A stretch of 64,000 nucleotides of DNA from Streptomyces griseicoloratus (GCF_014534645.1 NZ_JACVQF010000238.1:1-64000), one strand, 5' to 3'. Counted from the first letter of the stretch, positions 41,183-49,864 are shown. Notes: generated from the letters alone by a model not told the origin. Translations and numbers: made by a program.

Positions 41183-41264
41183 GGAGAAGATTCTTCCACT
41201 GTTGCGCCTTTGCCCAGCAAACTTCGGGAACACTTTTCGTACATCTCCGCCTAATCTTCCCGGC

Positions 41265-41906
41265 ATGGACTCGGGAACCCTCCTTTCTTTCCTCGCCCTG
41301 GACCTCCTGCTGGTGTGCGTGCCGGGCGCGGACTGGGCGTACGCGATCTCCGCCGGTCTGCGCGACCGGGCGGTGACGTGGGCGGTGGGCGGTCTGGTCA
41401 CCGGGTACGCGCTGCACACCGTGCTCGCGGCAGCCGGTCTCGCGGTCCTCGTGGCCGGGTCGCCGGCCCTGCTGACGGCGCTGACGGTGGTGGGGGCGGC
41501 GTACCTCGTGTGGCTGGGGTGGGGGGTGCTGCGCCGCCCCGGCACTCCGGGGGCCGCCGGGGAGACCGGCGCCGTGGAGGGACGCACCGGATCCAGGGGA
41601 CGTGTCTTCCTGCGCGGCGCCACGATCAGCGGGCTGAATCCCAAGGGCCTGCTGCTCTACCTCTCCGTGCTGCCGCAGTTCCTGGTCACCGGGAGCGGTG
41701 CGGGTCTGCCGGTCCCTGCGCAGACCGTCGTCCTCGGCCTGCTGCACATGGCGTGCTGCGCCGCCGTCTACCTCACGGTCGGTCTGGCCGCCCGTGCCGT
41801 GCTGGGCGCCCGGCCGGCCGCGGCCCGCGCGGTCACCCGTACCTCCGGCGCCGCGATGCTGGGCATCGGGGCACTGCTGCTGGTGCAGCGACTGGCGACG
41901 CTGTGA
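41265..41906 (+). CDS. LysE family amino acid exporter
   Basis: This 213-residue membrane protein has six hydrophobic segments and the LysE/RhtB pattern: LLVCVPGADWAYAISAGLRD after the first helix and SGLNPKGLLLYLSVLPQF in the middle. It probably exports an amino acid, under the divergent Lrp regulator. ATG at 41265 was chosen over the frame extension to 41172. A TAATCT box 7 nt upstream suggests a leaderless start. Confidence 0.93.
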   Translation: MDSGTLLSFLALDLLLVCVPGADWAYAISAGLRDRAVTWAVGGLVTGYALHTVLAAAGLAVLVAGSPALLTALTVVGAAYLVWLGWGVLRRPGTPGAAGETGAVEGRTGSRGRVFLRGATISGLNPKGLLLYLSVLPQFLVTGSGAGLPVPAQTVVLGLLHMACCAAVYLTVGLAARAVLGARPAAARAVTRTSGAAMLGIGALLLVQRLATL

Positions 41907-41954
41907 CGGGCGTGGCACCGCGCGGCGGGCGGTCCGCCGGGGTCTCATGGCAGC

Positions 41955-41992
41955 GACGGGGAACACCCGCCCGCGGGGCCGGTGTTCCCGTC
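41955..41992 (+). terminator. Terminator after the LysE gene
   Basis: GACGGGGAACACC (41955-41967) pairs with GGTGTTCCCGTC (41981-41992), one bulged G, followed by TTCG. It lies 48 bp after the LysE stop and just before the ribosome site of the next gene. Confidence 0.55.
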
Positions 41993-42026
41993 TTCGTGAA
42001 GGCCCGAACCGCTGGAGGAGACCGTC

Positions 42027-42452
42027 ATGGCCCTGACCCGCGAAGAGCGTGAGACGTTCCTGGCCGAGCCCCACATCGCCGCGATCGCCGTCGACGCGGA
42101 GGCGGGACGCGCCCCGCTCACCGTGCCGATCTGGTACGGCTACGAACCCGGCGGCGATGTGTGGATCCTGACCGGGCTGGACAGCCGCAAGCACCGGCTG
42201 ATCAAGGCGGCGGGACGGTTCTCGCTGATGGTCGACCGGCTGGAGCCGACCATCCGGTACGTGTCGGTGGAGGGGCCGGTCGTCGAGACGGTTCCCGCCA
42301 CCGTCGAGCGGCTGCGGGAGATCGCCGCCCGCTATCTGCCGGCCGAGAAGGTCGACGGCTATGTCGACTTCGCCTGGAAGAACCACGGCGATCAGGTCGT
42401 CCTGCGCATGCGGCCCGAGCACTGGGTGTCGTCCGACCTCGGCTCGCTGTGA
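42027..42452 (+). CDS. Pyridoxamine 5'-phosphate oxidase-fold protein
   Basis: This 141-residue split-barrel protein falls in the PNPOx-like superfamily, near the FDOR-B branch whose members use F420 or heme. It has ALTREERETFLAEPHIAAIA, PLTVPIWYGYEPGGDVWILT and GRFSLMVDRLEPTIRYVSVE. True PNPOx residues are not all present, so a B6 role is unlikely. GGAGGAGACC precedes the ATG at 42027. A full-length PNPOx gene follows on the same strand. Confidence 0.88.
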   Translation: MALTREERETFLAEPHIAAIAVDAEAGRAPLTVPIWYGYEPGGDVWILTGLDSRKHRLIKAAGRFSLMVDRLEPTIRYVSVEGPVVETVPATVERLREIAARYLPAEKVDGYVDFAWKNHGDQVVLRMRPEHWVSSDLGSL

Positions 42453-42510
42453 GCCCGACGCGCGCGGCGAGCAGTACGCGGCGATCGGGCGGCACGCGAC
42501 AATCGGGCGC

Positions 42511-43176
42511 ATGGGAACCGATCTTCACGAGCTCCTGAGGTCACTGCGGGTGTGGGACCCCGCCGTCACCGAGCTGCCCGCCTTCGACCCGGCGGGTGCT
42601 CCCGCCGAACCCCTGCCCCTGTTCGCGCAGTGGTTCGCCGAGGCGGTGGCGGCCGGGCAGACCGAGCCGCACACCGTGTCGCTGGCCACGGCGGACGCGG
42701 ACGGCCTGCCCGACGTGCGGATCGTGATGCTGCACGGCGCGGACGCGGACGGCTGGTCCTTCGCCACGCACGCCGACAGCCGCAAGGGCCGCCACCTCGC
42801 CGCCCGCCCGTACGCCGCGCTCGTCTTCTACTGGCCGGTGCTGGGACGCCAGGTGCGCGTGCGCGGACCCGTCGCCGTCGCCCCGCCGGAGGAGGCGCAG
42901 GCCGATCTGCACGCCCGCTCGGCCGGTGCCCTGGCCGCCGCCCTCACCGGGCGGCAGAGCGAGCCCCTGGGCTCGCTGCAGGAGCTGGCCCGCGCCTCCG
43001 AGGCCGCCTGGGACCGGGCCGGGCGGGAGCCGGACGCGCCCGTTCCGTCCTGGACGCTGTACCGGCTGGAGCCCGACGAGGTGGAGTTCTTCCAGGGCGA
43101 GGAGCGCCGTCGGCATGTACGGCTGGCCTACCGGCGGGCGGAGGAGGGCTGGAGCAGGGAGCTGCTGTGGCCGTGA
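42511..43176 (+). CDS. Pyridoxamine/pyridoxine 5'-phosphate oxidase
   Basis: This 221-residue flavoprotein makes pyridoxal phosphate from pyridoxine or pyridoxamine phosphate with FMN and oxygen. It has the family blocks MSLATADADGLPDVRIVMLH-like VSLATADADGLPDVRIVMLH, THADSRKGRHLAARPYAALV, FYWPVLGRQVRVRG and the C-terminal dimer block PSWTLYRLEPDEVEFFQG. ATG at 42511 gives the normal length. It lies close after the PNPOx-fold gene and converges on the GNAT gene. Confidence 0.93.
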   Translation: MGTDLHELLRSLRVWDPAVTELPAFDPAGAPAEPLPLFAQWFAEAVAAGQTEPHTVSLATADADGLPDVRIVMLHGADADGWSFATHADSRKGRHLAARPYAALVFYWPVLGRQVRVRGPVAVAPPEEAQADLHARSAGALAAALTGRQSEPLGSLQELARASEAAWDRAGREPDAPVPSWTLYRLEPDEVEFFQGEERRRHVRLAYRRAEEGWSRELLWP

Positions 43177-43183
43177 GGGGCGG

Positions 43184-43795
43184 TCACCGCCCGTCGGGCG
43201 CGGCGGGCACCGCGTCCACCGCCAGCCGGGCGTGCAGGTGCGCGTCCCGGAAGACGTCGTGCCGGCCGGCCTCGAACATCGCCCCGCGCAGGGTGCCCTC
43301 GTAGGCGTACCCGCACCGCTCGGCGACCCGGCAGGAGACGTCGTGCCCGACCGCGTGGCCGAGCTCCAGCCGGTACAGGCCGAGTTCCGTGAAGGCCCAG
43401 TGCGAGGCGAGGAGCAGGGCACGGGTGGCGACGCCCCTGCCACGGGCCTCGGGCAGCACCCAGTAGCCGACGCGGGCGAGTCTCAGGGGCGGGTTGATCT
43501 CGTTGACGCCGATGTGCCCGAGTGCCGTGCCGCTCTCCTCGTCCGTGATCCGGAAGGAGGCGGATCTGCCCTCGGCGGCGTCCCGGGCCCGGGCGCGCAG
43601 CGACTCGCGGGCGCCGGCGATGTCCGTGACCAGTCTGAACGGGGTGTTCCAGCGCTGGAACTCGGGGTCCAGGTAGCCGCGCAGCCAGGTCTCCACGTCG
43701 GCGGCGGAGCCGGCGTCCCAGGCGCGGAGGCTGAGGCCGTACCCGCGTGGTTCGGTGAGGGAGGGGGCGAGGGTGCGCATGCGTGTGTGGGCCAT
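43184..43795 (-). CDS. GNAT family N-acetyltransferase (RimJ/RimL-like)
   Basis: This 203-residue enzyme transfers an acetyl group from acetyl-CoA to a protein N-terminus or a small amine. The acetyl-CoA loop is in VGYWVLPEARGRGVATRALL (R/Q-x-x-G-x-A), with HWAFTELGLYRLELGHAVGH and VAERCGYAYEGTLRGAM after it, as in RimJ/RimL. ATG at 43795 was chosen (MAHTRMRTL). It is divergent from a flavin monooxygenase gene and its stop is 8 bp from the PNPOx stop. Confidence 0.92.
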   Translation of the reverse strand: MAHTRMRTLAPSLTEPRGYGLSLRAWDAGSAADVETWLRGYLDPEFQRWNTPFRLVTDIAGARESLRARARDAAEGRSASFRITDEESGTALGHIGVNEINPPLRLARVGYWVLPEARGRGVATRALLLASHWAFTELGLYRLELGHAVGHDVSCRVAERCGYAYEGTLRGAMFEAGRHDVFRDAHLHARLAVDAVPAAPDGR

Positions 43796-43835
43796 TGGGT
43801 CATTCAATCCGACCCCTGCCGGGAACTGCCCGTCG

Positions 43836-43849
43836 GTTTCCCGTGAAAC
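43836..43849. other. parS-like sequence with one mismatch
   Basis: GTTTCCCGTGAAAC differs at one position from the Streptomyces parS consensus GTTTCACGTGAAAC that ParB binds. It lies in the divergent gap between the GNAT and monooxygenase genes. The mismatch breaks the central symmetry, so binding would be weaker. Confidence 0.4.
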
Positions 43850-43934
43850 GGGGCCGGGGGACGTGACCAATCCGCAACGGCATTTCGGTCTTGACCGAGG
43901 CCCATCAAGCCGGGCGCGCGATTACGCTCGCGGC

Positions 43935-45128
43935 ATGCCCGACTCCACCGCGTCCGCCGGACTCCCGCCCGCGGACCGCCCCGTGTACGTCATCGGCGGT
44001 GGGCCCGGCGGCCTCGCCACCGCGTACGCCCTGCGCGCCCGGGGTGTACGGGCCGTCGTCCTGGAGCGGTCCGACCGCGTCGGCGCGTCCTGGCGGCGCC
44101 ACTACGACCGGCTGCGTCTGCACACCACCCGCCGCCTGTCCTCGCTGCCCGGGCTGCCGATGCCCCGCCGCTTCGGACGGTGGCCGGCCCGCGACGACGT
44201 GGTCCGGTACCTGGAGAAGTACGCCGAGCACCACCGTCTGGAGGTGGTGACCGGCGTCGAGGTCTCCCGCGTCGAGCGCACGCCCGACGGCACCGGCTGG
44301 CTGCTGCACGCCACCGGCGGCCGCCGGCTGACCGGCACGGCGGTCGTGGTCGCCACCGGGTACAACCACACCCCGTACGTGCCGCAATGGCCCGGCCGCG
44401 ACACGTACACCGGGGAGTTCCTGCACGCCTCCGCCTACCGCAACCCGGTTCCCTACGCGGGCCGCGACGTCCTGGTCGTCGGGGTGGGCAACACCGGCGC
44501 CGAGATCGCCGTGGACCTGGTGGAGGGCGGCGCCTCGCGGGTGCGGCTGTCCGTGCGCACGGCCCCGCACATCGTCCGCCGCGCCACGGCCGGCTGGCCC
44601 GCCCAGTACACGGGCGTCCTGGTCCGCCGGCTGCCCGTCGGCCTGGTCGACCGGCTCGCCCGTCCGGTGGCCCGGCTGAGCGTGCCCGACCTGTCGCCGC
44701 ACGGACTGCCCCGGCCGGACACCGGCCTCTACAGCAGGGTGGCCGAGGGGGCCATCCCGGTGCAGGACGCGGGACTGATCGACGCCGTGCGCCGGGGCCG
44801 GGTGGAGGTCGTCGCCGCCGTGGACGGCTTCGAGGCCGGCAAGGTGCTCCTCGCCGACGGCACCCGCACCGCCCCCGACGCGGTGATCGCGGCCACCGGC
44901 TACCGGCGGGGCCTGGAGGACCTGGTCGGCCACCTCGGCGTCCTCGACGCGGCGGGCAGACCACTGCTGCACGGCGGCCGCACCCGGCCCGACGCCCCCG
45001 GCCTGTACTTCACCGGCTTCACCAACCCCATCAGCGGCATGCTCCGCGAACTCTCGATCGACGCACGACGCATCGCCCGAGCCGTCACGAAGAACGCCGG
45101 CGACCGCGTCCCACGGCTAACGGGCTGA
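43935..45128 (+). CDS. Flavin-containing monooxygenase / NAD(P)-binding oxidoreductase
   Basis: This 397-residue flavoprotein has two Rossmann motifs: FAD-binding PVYVIGGGPGGLATAYALRA near residue 20 and NADPH-binding RDVLVVGVGNTGAEIAVDLV near 180. Between them GEFLHASAYRNP stands at the FMO fingerprint. It resembles YUCCA-like/CzcO-type oxidoreductases that hydroxylate small organic compounds; the substrate is unknown. ATG at 43935 has TACGCT 6 nt upstream and no clear ribosome site, so a leaderless start is likely. It converges on the MFS gene. Confidence 0.93.
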   Translation: MPDSTASAGLPPADRPVYVIGGGPGGLATAYALRARGVRAVVLERSDRVGASWRRHYDRLRLHTTRRLSSLPGLPMPRRFGRWPARDDVVRYLEKYAEHHRLEVVTGVEVSRVERTPDGTGWLLHATGGRRLTGTAVVVATGYNHTPYVPQWPGRDTYTGEFLHASAYRNPVPYAGRDVLVVGVGNTGAEIAVDLVEGGASRVRLSVRTAPHIVRRATAGWPAQYTGVLVRRLPVGLVDRLARPVARLSVPDLSPHGLPRPDTGLYSRVAEGAIPVQDAGLIDAVRRGRVEVVAAVDGFEAGKVLLADGTRTAPDAVIAATGYRRGLEDLVGHLGVLDAAGRPLLHGGRTRPDAPGLYFTGFTNPISGMLRELSIDARRIARAVTKNAGDRVPRLTG

Positions 45129-45157
45129 GCACCCGCCACCCCGGCGGCGGTGCCCGG

Positions 45158-46471
45158 TCAGGGCAGCGCCGGGGTCGGAGTCGGGCGGCGGCGGATGACC
45201 AGGGCCATCAGGGCCGCTGCCGCGCACAGGGCGCCGGAGGCGTACCAGACGACGTCGTAGGAGCCGAAGGTGTCGCGGGCGACGCCGCCGAGGAAGGCGA
45301 CGAGGGCGGCGCCCACCTGGTGGGAGGCGAGGACCCAGCCGAAGACGATCGCGCTGTCGTCGCCGTACTGCTCGCGGCACAGCGCGAGGGTGGGCGGCAC
45401 GGTGGCGACCCAGTCGAGGCCGTAGAAGACGATGAAGAAGATCATCGGCGGGTGGACGCTGGGCGCCAGCAGCATGGGGAGGAAGAGGAGGGAGACGCCG
45501 CGCAGGGCGTAGTAGACGGCGAGCAGGCGGCGCGGTTCGAAGCGGTCGGTGAACCAGCCGGAGGCGATCGTGCCGACCACGTCGAACACGCCGATGACCG
45601 CGAGCAGCGAGGCGGCGGCCGTCACGGGCATGCCGTGGTCGTGGGCGGCGGGCACGAAGTGGGTCTGGATGAGGCCGTTGGTCGAGGCGCCGCAGATCGC
45701 GAAGGTGCCGGCCAGCAGCCAGAACGGGCCCGTGCGGACCGCCGAGAAGAGGACGGTGAGCGCGCGGCGGGCGGCACCCGGGACGGGCGCGGGCTTGGGT
45801 ACGAACTCCTTGGCGCCGTAGGGCTTCTGGCCGACGTCCGCGGGGTGGTCGTGCAGCAGCAGCCAGACGAAGGGGACGACGGCGAGGGCGGCGAGCGCGA
45901 CCGTGACGGCCGCCGGGCGCCAGTCGTGGTGCTCGACCATCCAGGACAGCACCGGCAGGAAGATCAGCTGGCCCGAGGCGGAGGCGGCGGTGAGGATGCC
46001 GCTGACCAGGCCGCGCCGCTCGGTGAACCAGCGGTTGGTGACGGTGGCGGCGAAGGCCAGCGCCATCGAGCCGGAGCCGAGGCCGACCAGCAGGCCCCAG
46101 CACAGCAGCAGTTGCCAGGCCGAGTTCATCCACACGGTCAGGCCGGAGCCGAGCGCGATGACCGTGAGGGCGACCGCGACCACGCGCCGGATGCCGAAGC
46201 GGTCCATCAGCGCCGCGGCGAAGGGGGCCGTGAGCCCGTACAGAGCGAGGTTGACGGAGACGGCGGCGCCGATCGTGCCGCGCGACCAGCCGAACTCCTG
46301 GTGCAGCGGATCGATGAGGAGGCCGGGCACGGACCGGAAGGCGGCGGCGCCGATGATCGTCACGAAGGTGACGGCGGCGACGAACCAGGCGCGGTGCACC
46401 CGGATGCGGCGCGGCGGTCGGGCGTCCTCGGGCTGTCCCACGGCGGTTGCGGTGTCGGTTGTCTGGGTCAC
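45158..46471 (-). CDS. MFS transporter (OFA/monocarboxylate-like)
   Basis: This 437-residue transporter has 12 membrane helices after a short N-terminal tail, with VPGLLIDPLHQEFGWSRGTI between helices 1 and 2, a pattern typical of oxalate/formate and monocarboxylate-type MFS carriers. The loop motif RFGIRRV after helix 2 is also typical. It is divergent from a GlxA-type regulator gene over 71 bp, so it may be regulated by it. The substrate is unknown. Confidence 0.93.
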   Translation of the reverse strand: MTQTTDTATAVGQPEDARPPRRIRVHRAWFVAAVTFVTIIGAAAFRSVPGLLIDPLHQEFGWSRGTIGAAVSVNLALYGLTAPFAAALMDRFGIRRVVAVALTVIALGSGLTVWMNSAWQLLLCWGLLVGLGSGSMALAFAATVTNRWFTERRGLVSGILTAASASGQLIFLPVLSWMVEHHDWRPAAVTVALAALAVVPFVWLLLHDHPADVGQKPYGAKEFVPKPAPVPGAARRALTVLFSAVRTGPFWLLAGTFAICGASTNGLIQTHFVPAAHDHGMPVTAAASLLAVIGVFDVVGTIASGWFTDRFEPRRLLAVYYALRGVSLLFLPMLLAPSVHPPMIFFIVFYGLDWVATVPPTLALCREQYGDDSAIVFGWVLASHQVGAALVAFLGGVARDTFGSYDVVWYASGALCAAAALMALVIRRRPTPTPALP

Positions 46472-46542
46472 GTCATCGAGCTTCCGATGCGGAACGCTTT
46501 CGATCGAGTGGCCCGGCAGACAGTGTTCGCTAGGATCGGGCC

Positions 46543-47634
46543 ATGGAGGATCGAGCCATGAAGGACCGGGCCATGGAGAAGGAAACGGATCGGGACACGG
46601 GTCCCGGCCGGGGCTTCCGGCCGCACCGCGTCGTCGTCCTCGCCCTCGACGGGCTGCTCCCCTTCGAACTGGGCATCCCGCAGCGCATCTTCGGCCGCGC
46701 CCGGGACGGGCGGAAGCGCCGGCTGTACGAGGTCGTCACCTGCTCGGTCCGCCCGCCGGGGCCGGTGGAGACCGACGCCGACTTCGCCATCCTGGTCGAG
46801 AACGGCCCCGAGGCCCTGGCCACCGCCGACACCGTCGTCGTCCCGGCCTCCTACGAGCTCGGCCCGGTCCACGAGGAGGGGGTGCTGACCCCGGAACTGG
46901 CCGCCGCGCTCGCCCTGGTCCGCCCCGGCACCCGGCTCGTCGCCATCTGCACCGGTGGCTACGTCCTCGCCGCCGCCGGTTACCTCGACGGCCGCCCCGC
47001 GACCACGCACTGGGCCTCCGCCGAGCACTTCCAGCGGCTCTTCCCCAAGGTCCGGGTGGACGCGGACGTGCTGTTCATCGACGACGGCGACGTGCTGACC
47101 TCGGCCGGGGTGGCGGCCGGGATCGACCTGTGCGTGCACATCGTGCGCCGGGACCACGGCACCGCCGTCGCCAACGAGGTGGCCCGCCGCACCGTCGTAC
47201 CGCCCTATCGCGACGGCGGGCAGGCGCAGTACATCGAGCGGCCGGTCCCCGACCCGCAGCAGTCGTCCACGACCAACGCCCGCGCCTGGGCGCTGGGCCG
47301 GCTCCAGGAGCCGATCCAGCTGCGGGACATGGCCGAGCAGGAGTCCATGTCCGTGCGCACCTTCACGCGACGCTTCCGCGAGGAGGTCGGCATCAGCCCG
47401 GGGCAGTGGCTGACCCGGCAGCGCGTCGAACGGGCCCGGCACCTGCTGGAGTCCACCGATCTGTCCGTCGACCGGGTGGCGCGCGACGCGGGCTTCGGCA
47501 CGGCCCAGTCGATGCGGCAGCACTTGCAAGCGGCACTCGGGGTCACCCCCACCGCGTACCGGAACACCTTCCGGGCCGGGGGCCGCGCCCGCGACGCCTC
47601 CGGCACCTTCCACGGCGCGGAGGCCGTCCGCTGA
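46543..47634 (+). CDS. GlxA family regulator (DJ-1/PfpI plus AraC HTH)
   Basis: This 363-residue regulator has an N-terminal DJ-1/PfpI domain (about 22-195, RVVVLALDGLLPFELGIPQR, with AICTGGYVLAAAGYLDGRPA around the conserved Cys) and a C-terminal AraC-type double HTH (about 245-345, QESMSVRTFTRRFREEVGIS). The cysteine loop is not known to be catalytic in this group. Three in-frame ATG codons (46543, 46558, 46573) lie in a 15-bp repeat; I took the first. It is divergent from an MFS gene. Confidence 0.92.
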   Translation: MEDRAMKDRAMEKETDRDTGPGRGFRPHRVVVLALDGLLPFELGIPQRIFGRARDGRKRRLYEVVTCSVRPPGPVETDADFAILVENGPEALATADTVVVPASYELGPVHEEGVLTPELAAALALVRPGTRLVAICTGGYVLAAAGYLDGRPATTHWASAEHFQRLFPKVRVDADVLFIDDGDVLTSAGVAAGIDLCVHIVRRDHGTAVANEVARRTVVPPYRDGGQAQYIERPVPDPQQSSTTNARAWALGRLQEPIQLRDMAEQESMSVRTFTRRFREEVGISPGQWLTRQRVERARHLLESTDLSVDRVARDAGFGTAQSMRQHLQAALGVTPTAYRNTFRAGGRARDASGTFHGAEAVR

Positions 47635-48039
47635 CCGGCCGGGCGTTCCCTCCCCGGTGGCGCGGCGGGCCGCGGTCCCGAACCTCTGTCCACAGCCTGT
47701 GGAGAACGGGACGGCCGGCGGCGCGGCGCTGTCCGCCCCGAGCACGGCACCGCGCGCCGCCACCGACTCCGGCGCTCCCGCCCCGGTTCCCCGCACCCCC
47801 CGAGGGAACCGGCGCCGAATCACGACTCACACTCGTCGAGGGCTCCCGTCACCGAGCCCTCGGCGTCCCCTCACGGCGAATCGTCGATCACCAGAGTGAT
47901 CAAACGGTCACGCGCCGTCAACACCCGAAAGGGGATTCATCACATACATCCTGCTCAGGACGGACGCGCACGGAAGCACACACCGGCGCATTCAGGCGCC
48001 CCCGGGTCCAGAAGGCCGGTCAGCCGTGCCCCCGTGCCC
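47635..48039. other. Gene-free stretch with a terminator and a palindrome
   Basis: No convincing gene is seen in these 405 bases. A 9-bp stem, CGAGGGCTC (47837-47845) with GAGCCCTCG (47854-47862), is a likely terminator of the GlxA gene or the HATPase gene. GATCAC and GTGATC (47886-47891, 47896-47901) form a small palindrome. CTGTCCACA near 47692 resembles a DnaA box but stands alone. Confidence 0.6.
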
Positions 48040-48519
48040 CTACACCGCCTCGTACGCGAGTCCCTCGTACGCCACCTGGCCGCCGTCGCAGACCTGCGCC
48101 GGTTCCCGGCGGCCGGCGGCACAGCGGTCCAGTTCGCACCAGATCCGCTTGCCGGCGCCCTCGCGGCTCCAGCCCCAGCGGTCGGCGAGGCCGTCGACGA
48201 GGGCGAGACCGCGGCCGCCGGTCTCGTCACCGTCCACACACCGCGGCACCGGAGCGCGGTCGCTGGTGTCGTCCACCTCCAGGCGCACCGTGGCCTCCTC
48301 GGTCACGGCGCCCGGCAGGGACAGCCGCAGCACGGCGGGGCAGCCGGTGTGCACCACGGCGTTGGTGACGAGTTCGGAGACGAGCAGGACCAGCGTCTCG
48401 GCGAGCGTCTCGTCGTCCCGTATCCCGGACCCGGCGAGCCGCGAGCGCGCCCACCGCCGCGCCCGCCCCACCTCCGCGGGGTCGGGCCGGATCTCCAGCT
48501 GCACTTGAAGCACCTGCAC
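48040..48519 (-). CDS. ATP-binding protein, RsbW-like HATPase
   Basis: This 159-residue protein is a GHKL ATPase of the RsbW/SpoIIAB type. The N-box reads ETLVLLVSELVTNAVVHTGC, and the G motif ETGGRGLALVDGLADRWGW. It starts at GTG 48519 (VQVLQVQLEIRP). Such proteins are numerous in Streptomyces and may phosphorylate STAS partners. A STAS protein gene lies 1.3 kb away on the same strand, but no direct link is shown. Confidence 0.92.
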   Translation of the reverse strand: MQVLQVQLEIRPDPAEVGRARRWARSRLAGSGIRDDETLAETLVLLVSELVTNAVVHTGCPAVLRLSLPGAVTEEATVRLEVDDTSDRAPVPRCVDGDETGGRGLALVDGLADRWGWSREGAGKRIWCELDRCAAGRREPAQVCDGGQVAYEGLAYEAV

Positions 48520-48712
48520 CGCTCACACCATCCGAACCGGCGGACACAAAGGCTCGCGCCTCACGAGGGCCACGATCGTAGCCATTTTCTGCATGACCAG
48601 AACAACGGCCGAGTCGGGGATCACGGAACGTGAGTCCCTTGTGAGACAGCATGGTTGACGTACAGTCACCCCAACAAGCGCTTCGGGCATATTCCAGCGC
48701 GAAGGAGTACCC

Positions 48713-48904
48713 GTGCGGCATACTGTGCGACGCTCGCCGAGGGGAGTCGAACAGGCAGCGGCCGAAGGCCGTTCTGCCCCGCGAACACAGGCGCGCACCG
48801 CCGGATCCGGAGCCGCCCCGGGGGCGGCACCGGCACGGCTCGCGCTCGTGACCACTCGCATCTCACACAAGGTACCCGAGCCCGGAGTCGACTCCGGGCC
48901 GTGA
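48713..48904 (+). CDS. Small basic protein, hypothetical
   Basis: This 63-residue open frame starts at GTG 48713 with a good AAGGAG ribosome site 6 nt upstream, in a 651-bp region with no other convincing gene. The product (VRHTVRRSPRGVEQAAAEGR to KVPEPGVDSGP) is basic and low in complexity, with no motif that I recognise. The ribosome site is the main support. The remaining parts of 48520-49170 hold only shadows and a terminator. Confidence 0.35.
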   Translation: MRHTVRRSPRGVEQAAAEGRSAPRTQARTAGSGAAPGAAPARLALVTTRISHKVPEPGVDSGP

Positions 48905-49105
48905 CGGGTCGTCGGCCGGGCACAACCCCATATCAACTCTCCGTGATTCCGGCATGCCACAATCCGCGACATCCGAGCGGGCGTCGCCGAAGACGTCGCA
49001 GCCCAGGGGCGGTTCGCCCGTTCCGGGCAACCGGCCGGCGGCGGACGCTTGGTCACTCTTCGTGAAGGGGTCCGCACGTCGGGTACGCACCCGGGCGTGT
49101 TGCGC

Positions 49106-49146
49106 GGCGCCCCGGCGGCCGCTCAAGTACGAGCCGCCGGGGCGCC
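49106..49146 (-). terminator. Terminator of the EF-hand gene
   Basis: GGCGCCCCGGCGGC (49106-49119) and GCCGCCGGGGCGCC (49133-49146) are perfect 14-bp arms around 13 nt. The stem lies 25 bp past the stop codon of the leftward EF-hand gene. Confidence 0.8.
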
Positions 49147-49170
49147 GTTCCGCCGTGGCGCGGGCCAACG

Positions 49171-49683
49171 CTATTCGGGGACGGTGAAGTAGCGGGCGAA
49201 GGCCGGGACGACCTCCGCCTCCCCGATCCTGCCGTCGCCGTCGGTGTCGAGCGCGGCGGCGGCCGACCGGGCGACGTCCTCGGGCACGCCGAGGACGGTG
49301 AGCACCCGCGCGGCGTCCTCGACGGTGGCGGCCCCGTCGCCGTCGGTGTCGGCGACGTCCAGGGCCGCGTGCAGGAACGGGCGGGCGATCTCCGCGAACC
49401 GGTCGGGGTTGTCCCGCAGCCGCTTGACCGCGCCGGTGACGAACTCCTCGCGCGTGATGCGCTGGTCGCCGTCCCGGTCCGCGATGCCCGCCATGCCCTG
49501 CCAGAAGGCCTCGGCGCCCCCGTACAGGGCCTGGCCCCTGTCCGAGCGGGCCGTGATGCCGAACTCGGCGAGCAGCGCCTTGGCCGCTCCGCTGAAGTCC
49601 TCGCGGTCGATGTAGCCGTTGCCGTCCTGGTCGAAGGTGGCGAACCGGGCTGCGATCCTGCGCTCGTTCTCGCTGCTGACCAT
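49171..49683 (-). CDS. Calerythrin-like EF-hand calcium-binding protein
   Basis: This 170-residue protein has four EF-hand loops: DQDGNGYIDRED, DRDGDQRITREE, DTDGDGAATVED and DTDGDGRIGEAE. That is the calerythrin/CabC pattern. Such proteins buffer or sense calcium in aerial growth and spore development in Streptomyces. ATG at 49683 was chosen (MVSSENERR) by similarity in length, though the ribosome site is weak; a GTG at 49710 would add nine residues. It stands alone with its own terminator. Confidence 0.92.
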   Translation of the reverse strand: MVSSENERRIAARFATFDQDGNGYIDREDFSGAAKALLAEFGITARSDRGQALYGGAEAFWQGMAGIADRDGDQRITREEFVTGAVKRLRDNPDRFAEIARPFLHAALDVADTDGDGAATVEDAARVLTVLGVPEDVARSAAAALDTDGDGRIGEAEVVPAFARYFTVPE

Positions 49684-49864
49684 CTCTTTTCTGGCCGCCT
49701 CACGTCTCACGTCGGTGGGTGATTCTCGGACGGAGCGTACGACGCCGGGGACGGCCCGGGAGCCGGAAAGCGACGCCTGTGCCAGGACCGGGTGAATTCC
49801 GGGACAAGGGTGTGGCGGAAACGGGACACGAGCGACCCGGCGGCGGGGGGACCAGGGGGCGGGA

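Noticed and set aside
47688-47705. DnaA-box-like CTGTCCACA followed by CTGTGGAG
   Set aside because: It is a single imperfect pair; Streptomyces oriC has many TTGTCCACA boxes, and no dnaA or dnaN is near.
48765-48785. GAGTCGAACAGG resembling a tRNA T-arm on the minus strand
   Set aside because: No acceptor stem, D-arm or anticodon stem can be drawn around it.
48954-49187. A 77-codon plus-strand open frame after the small ORF at 48713
   Set aside because: It contains the 14-bp-arm terminator of the EF-hand gene and overlaps that gene's end; no ribosome site is evident.
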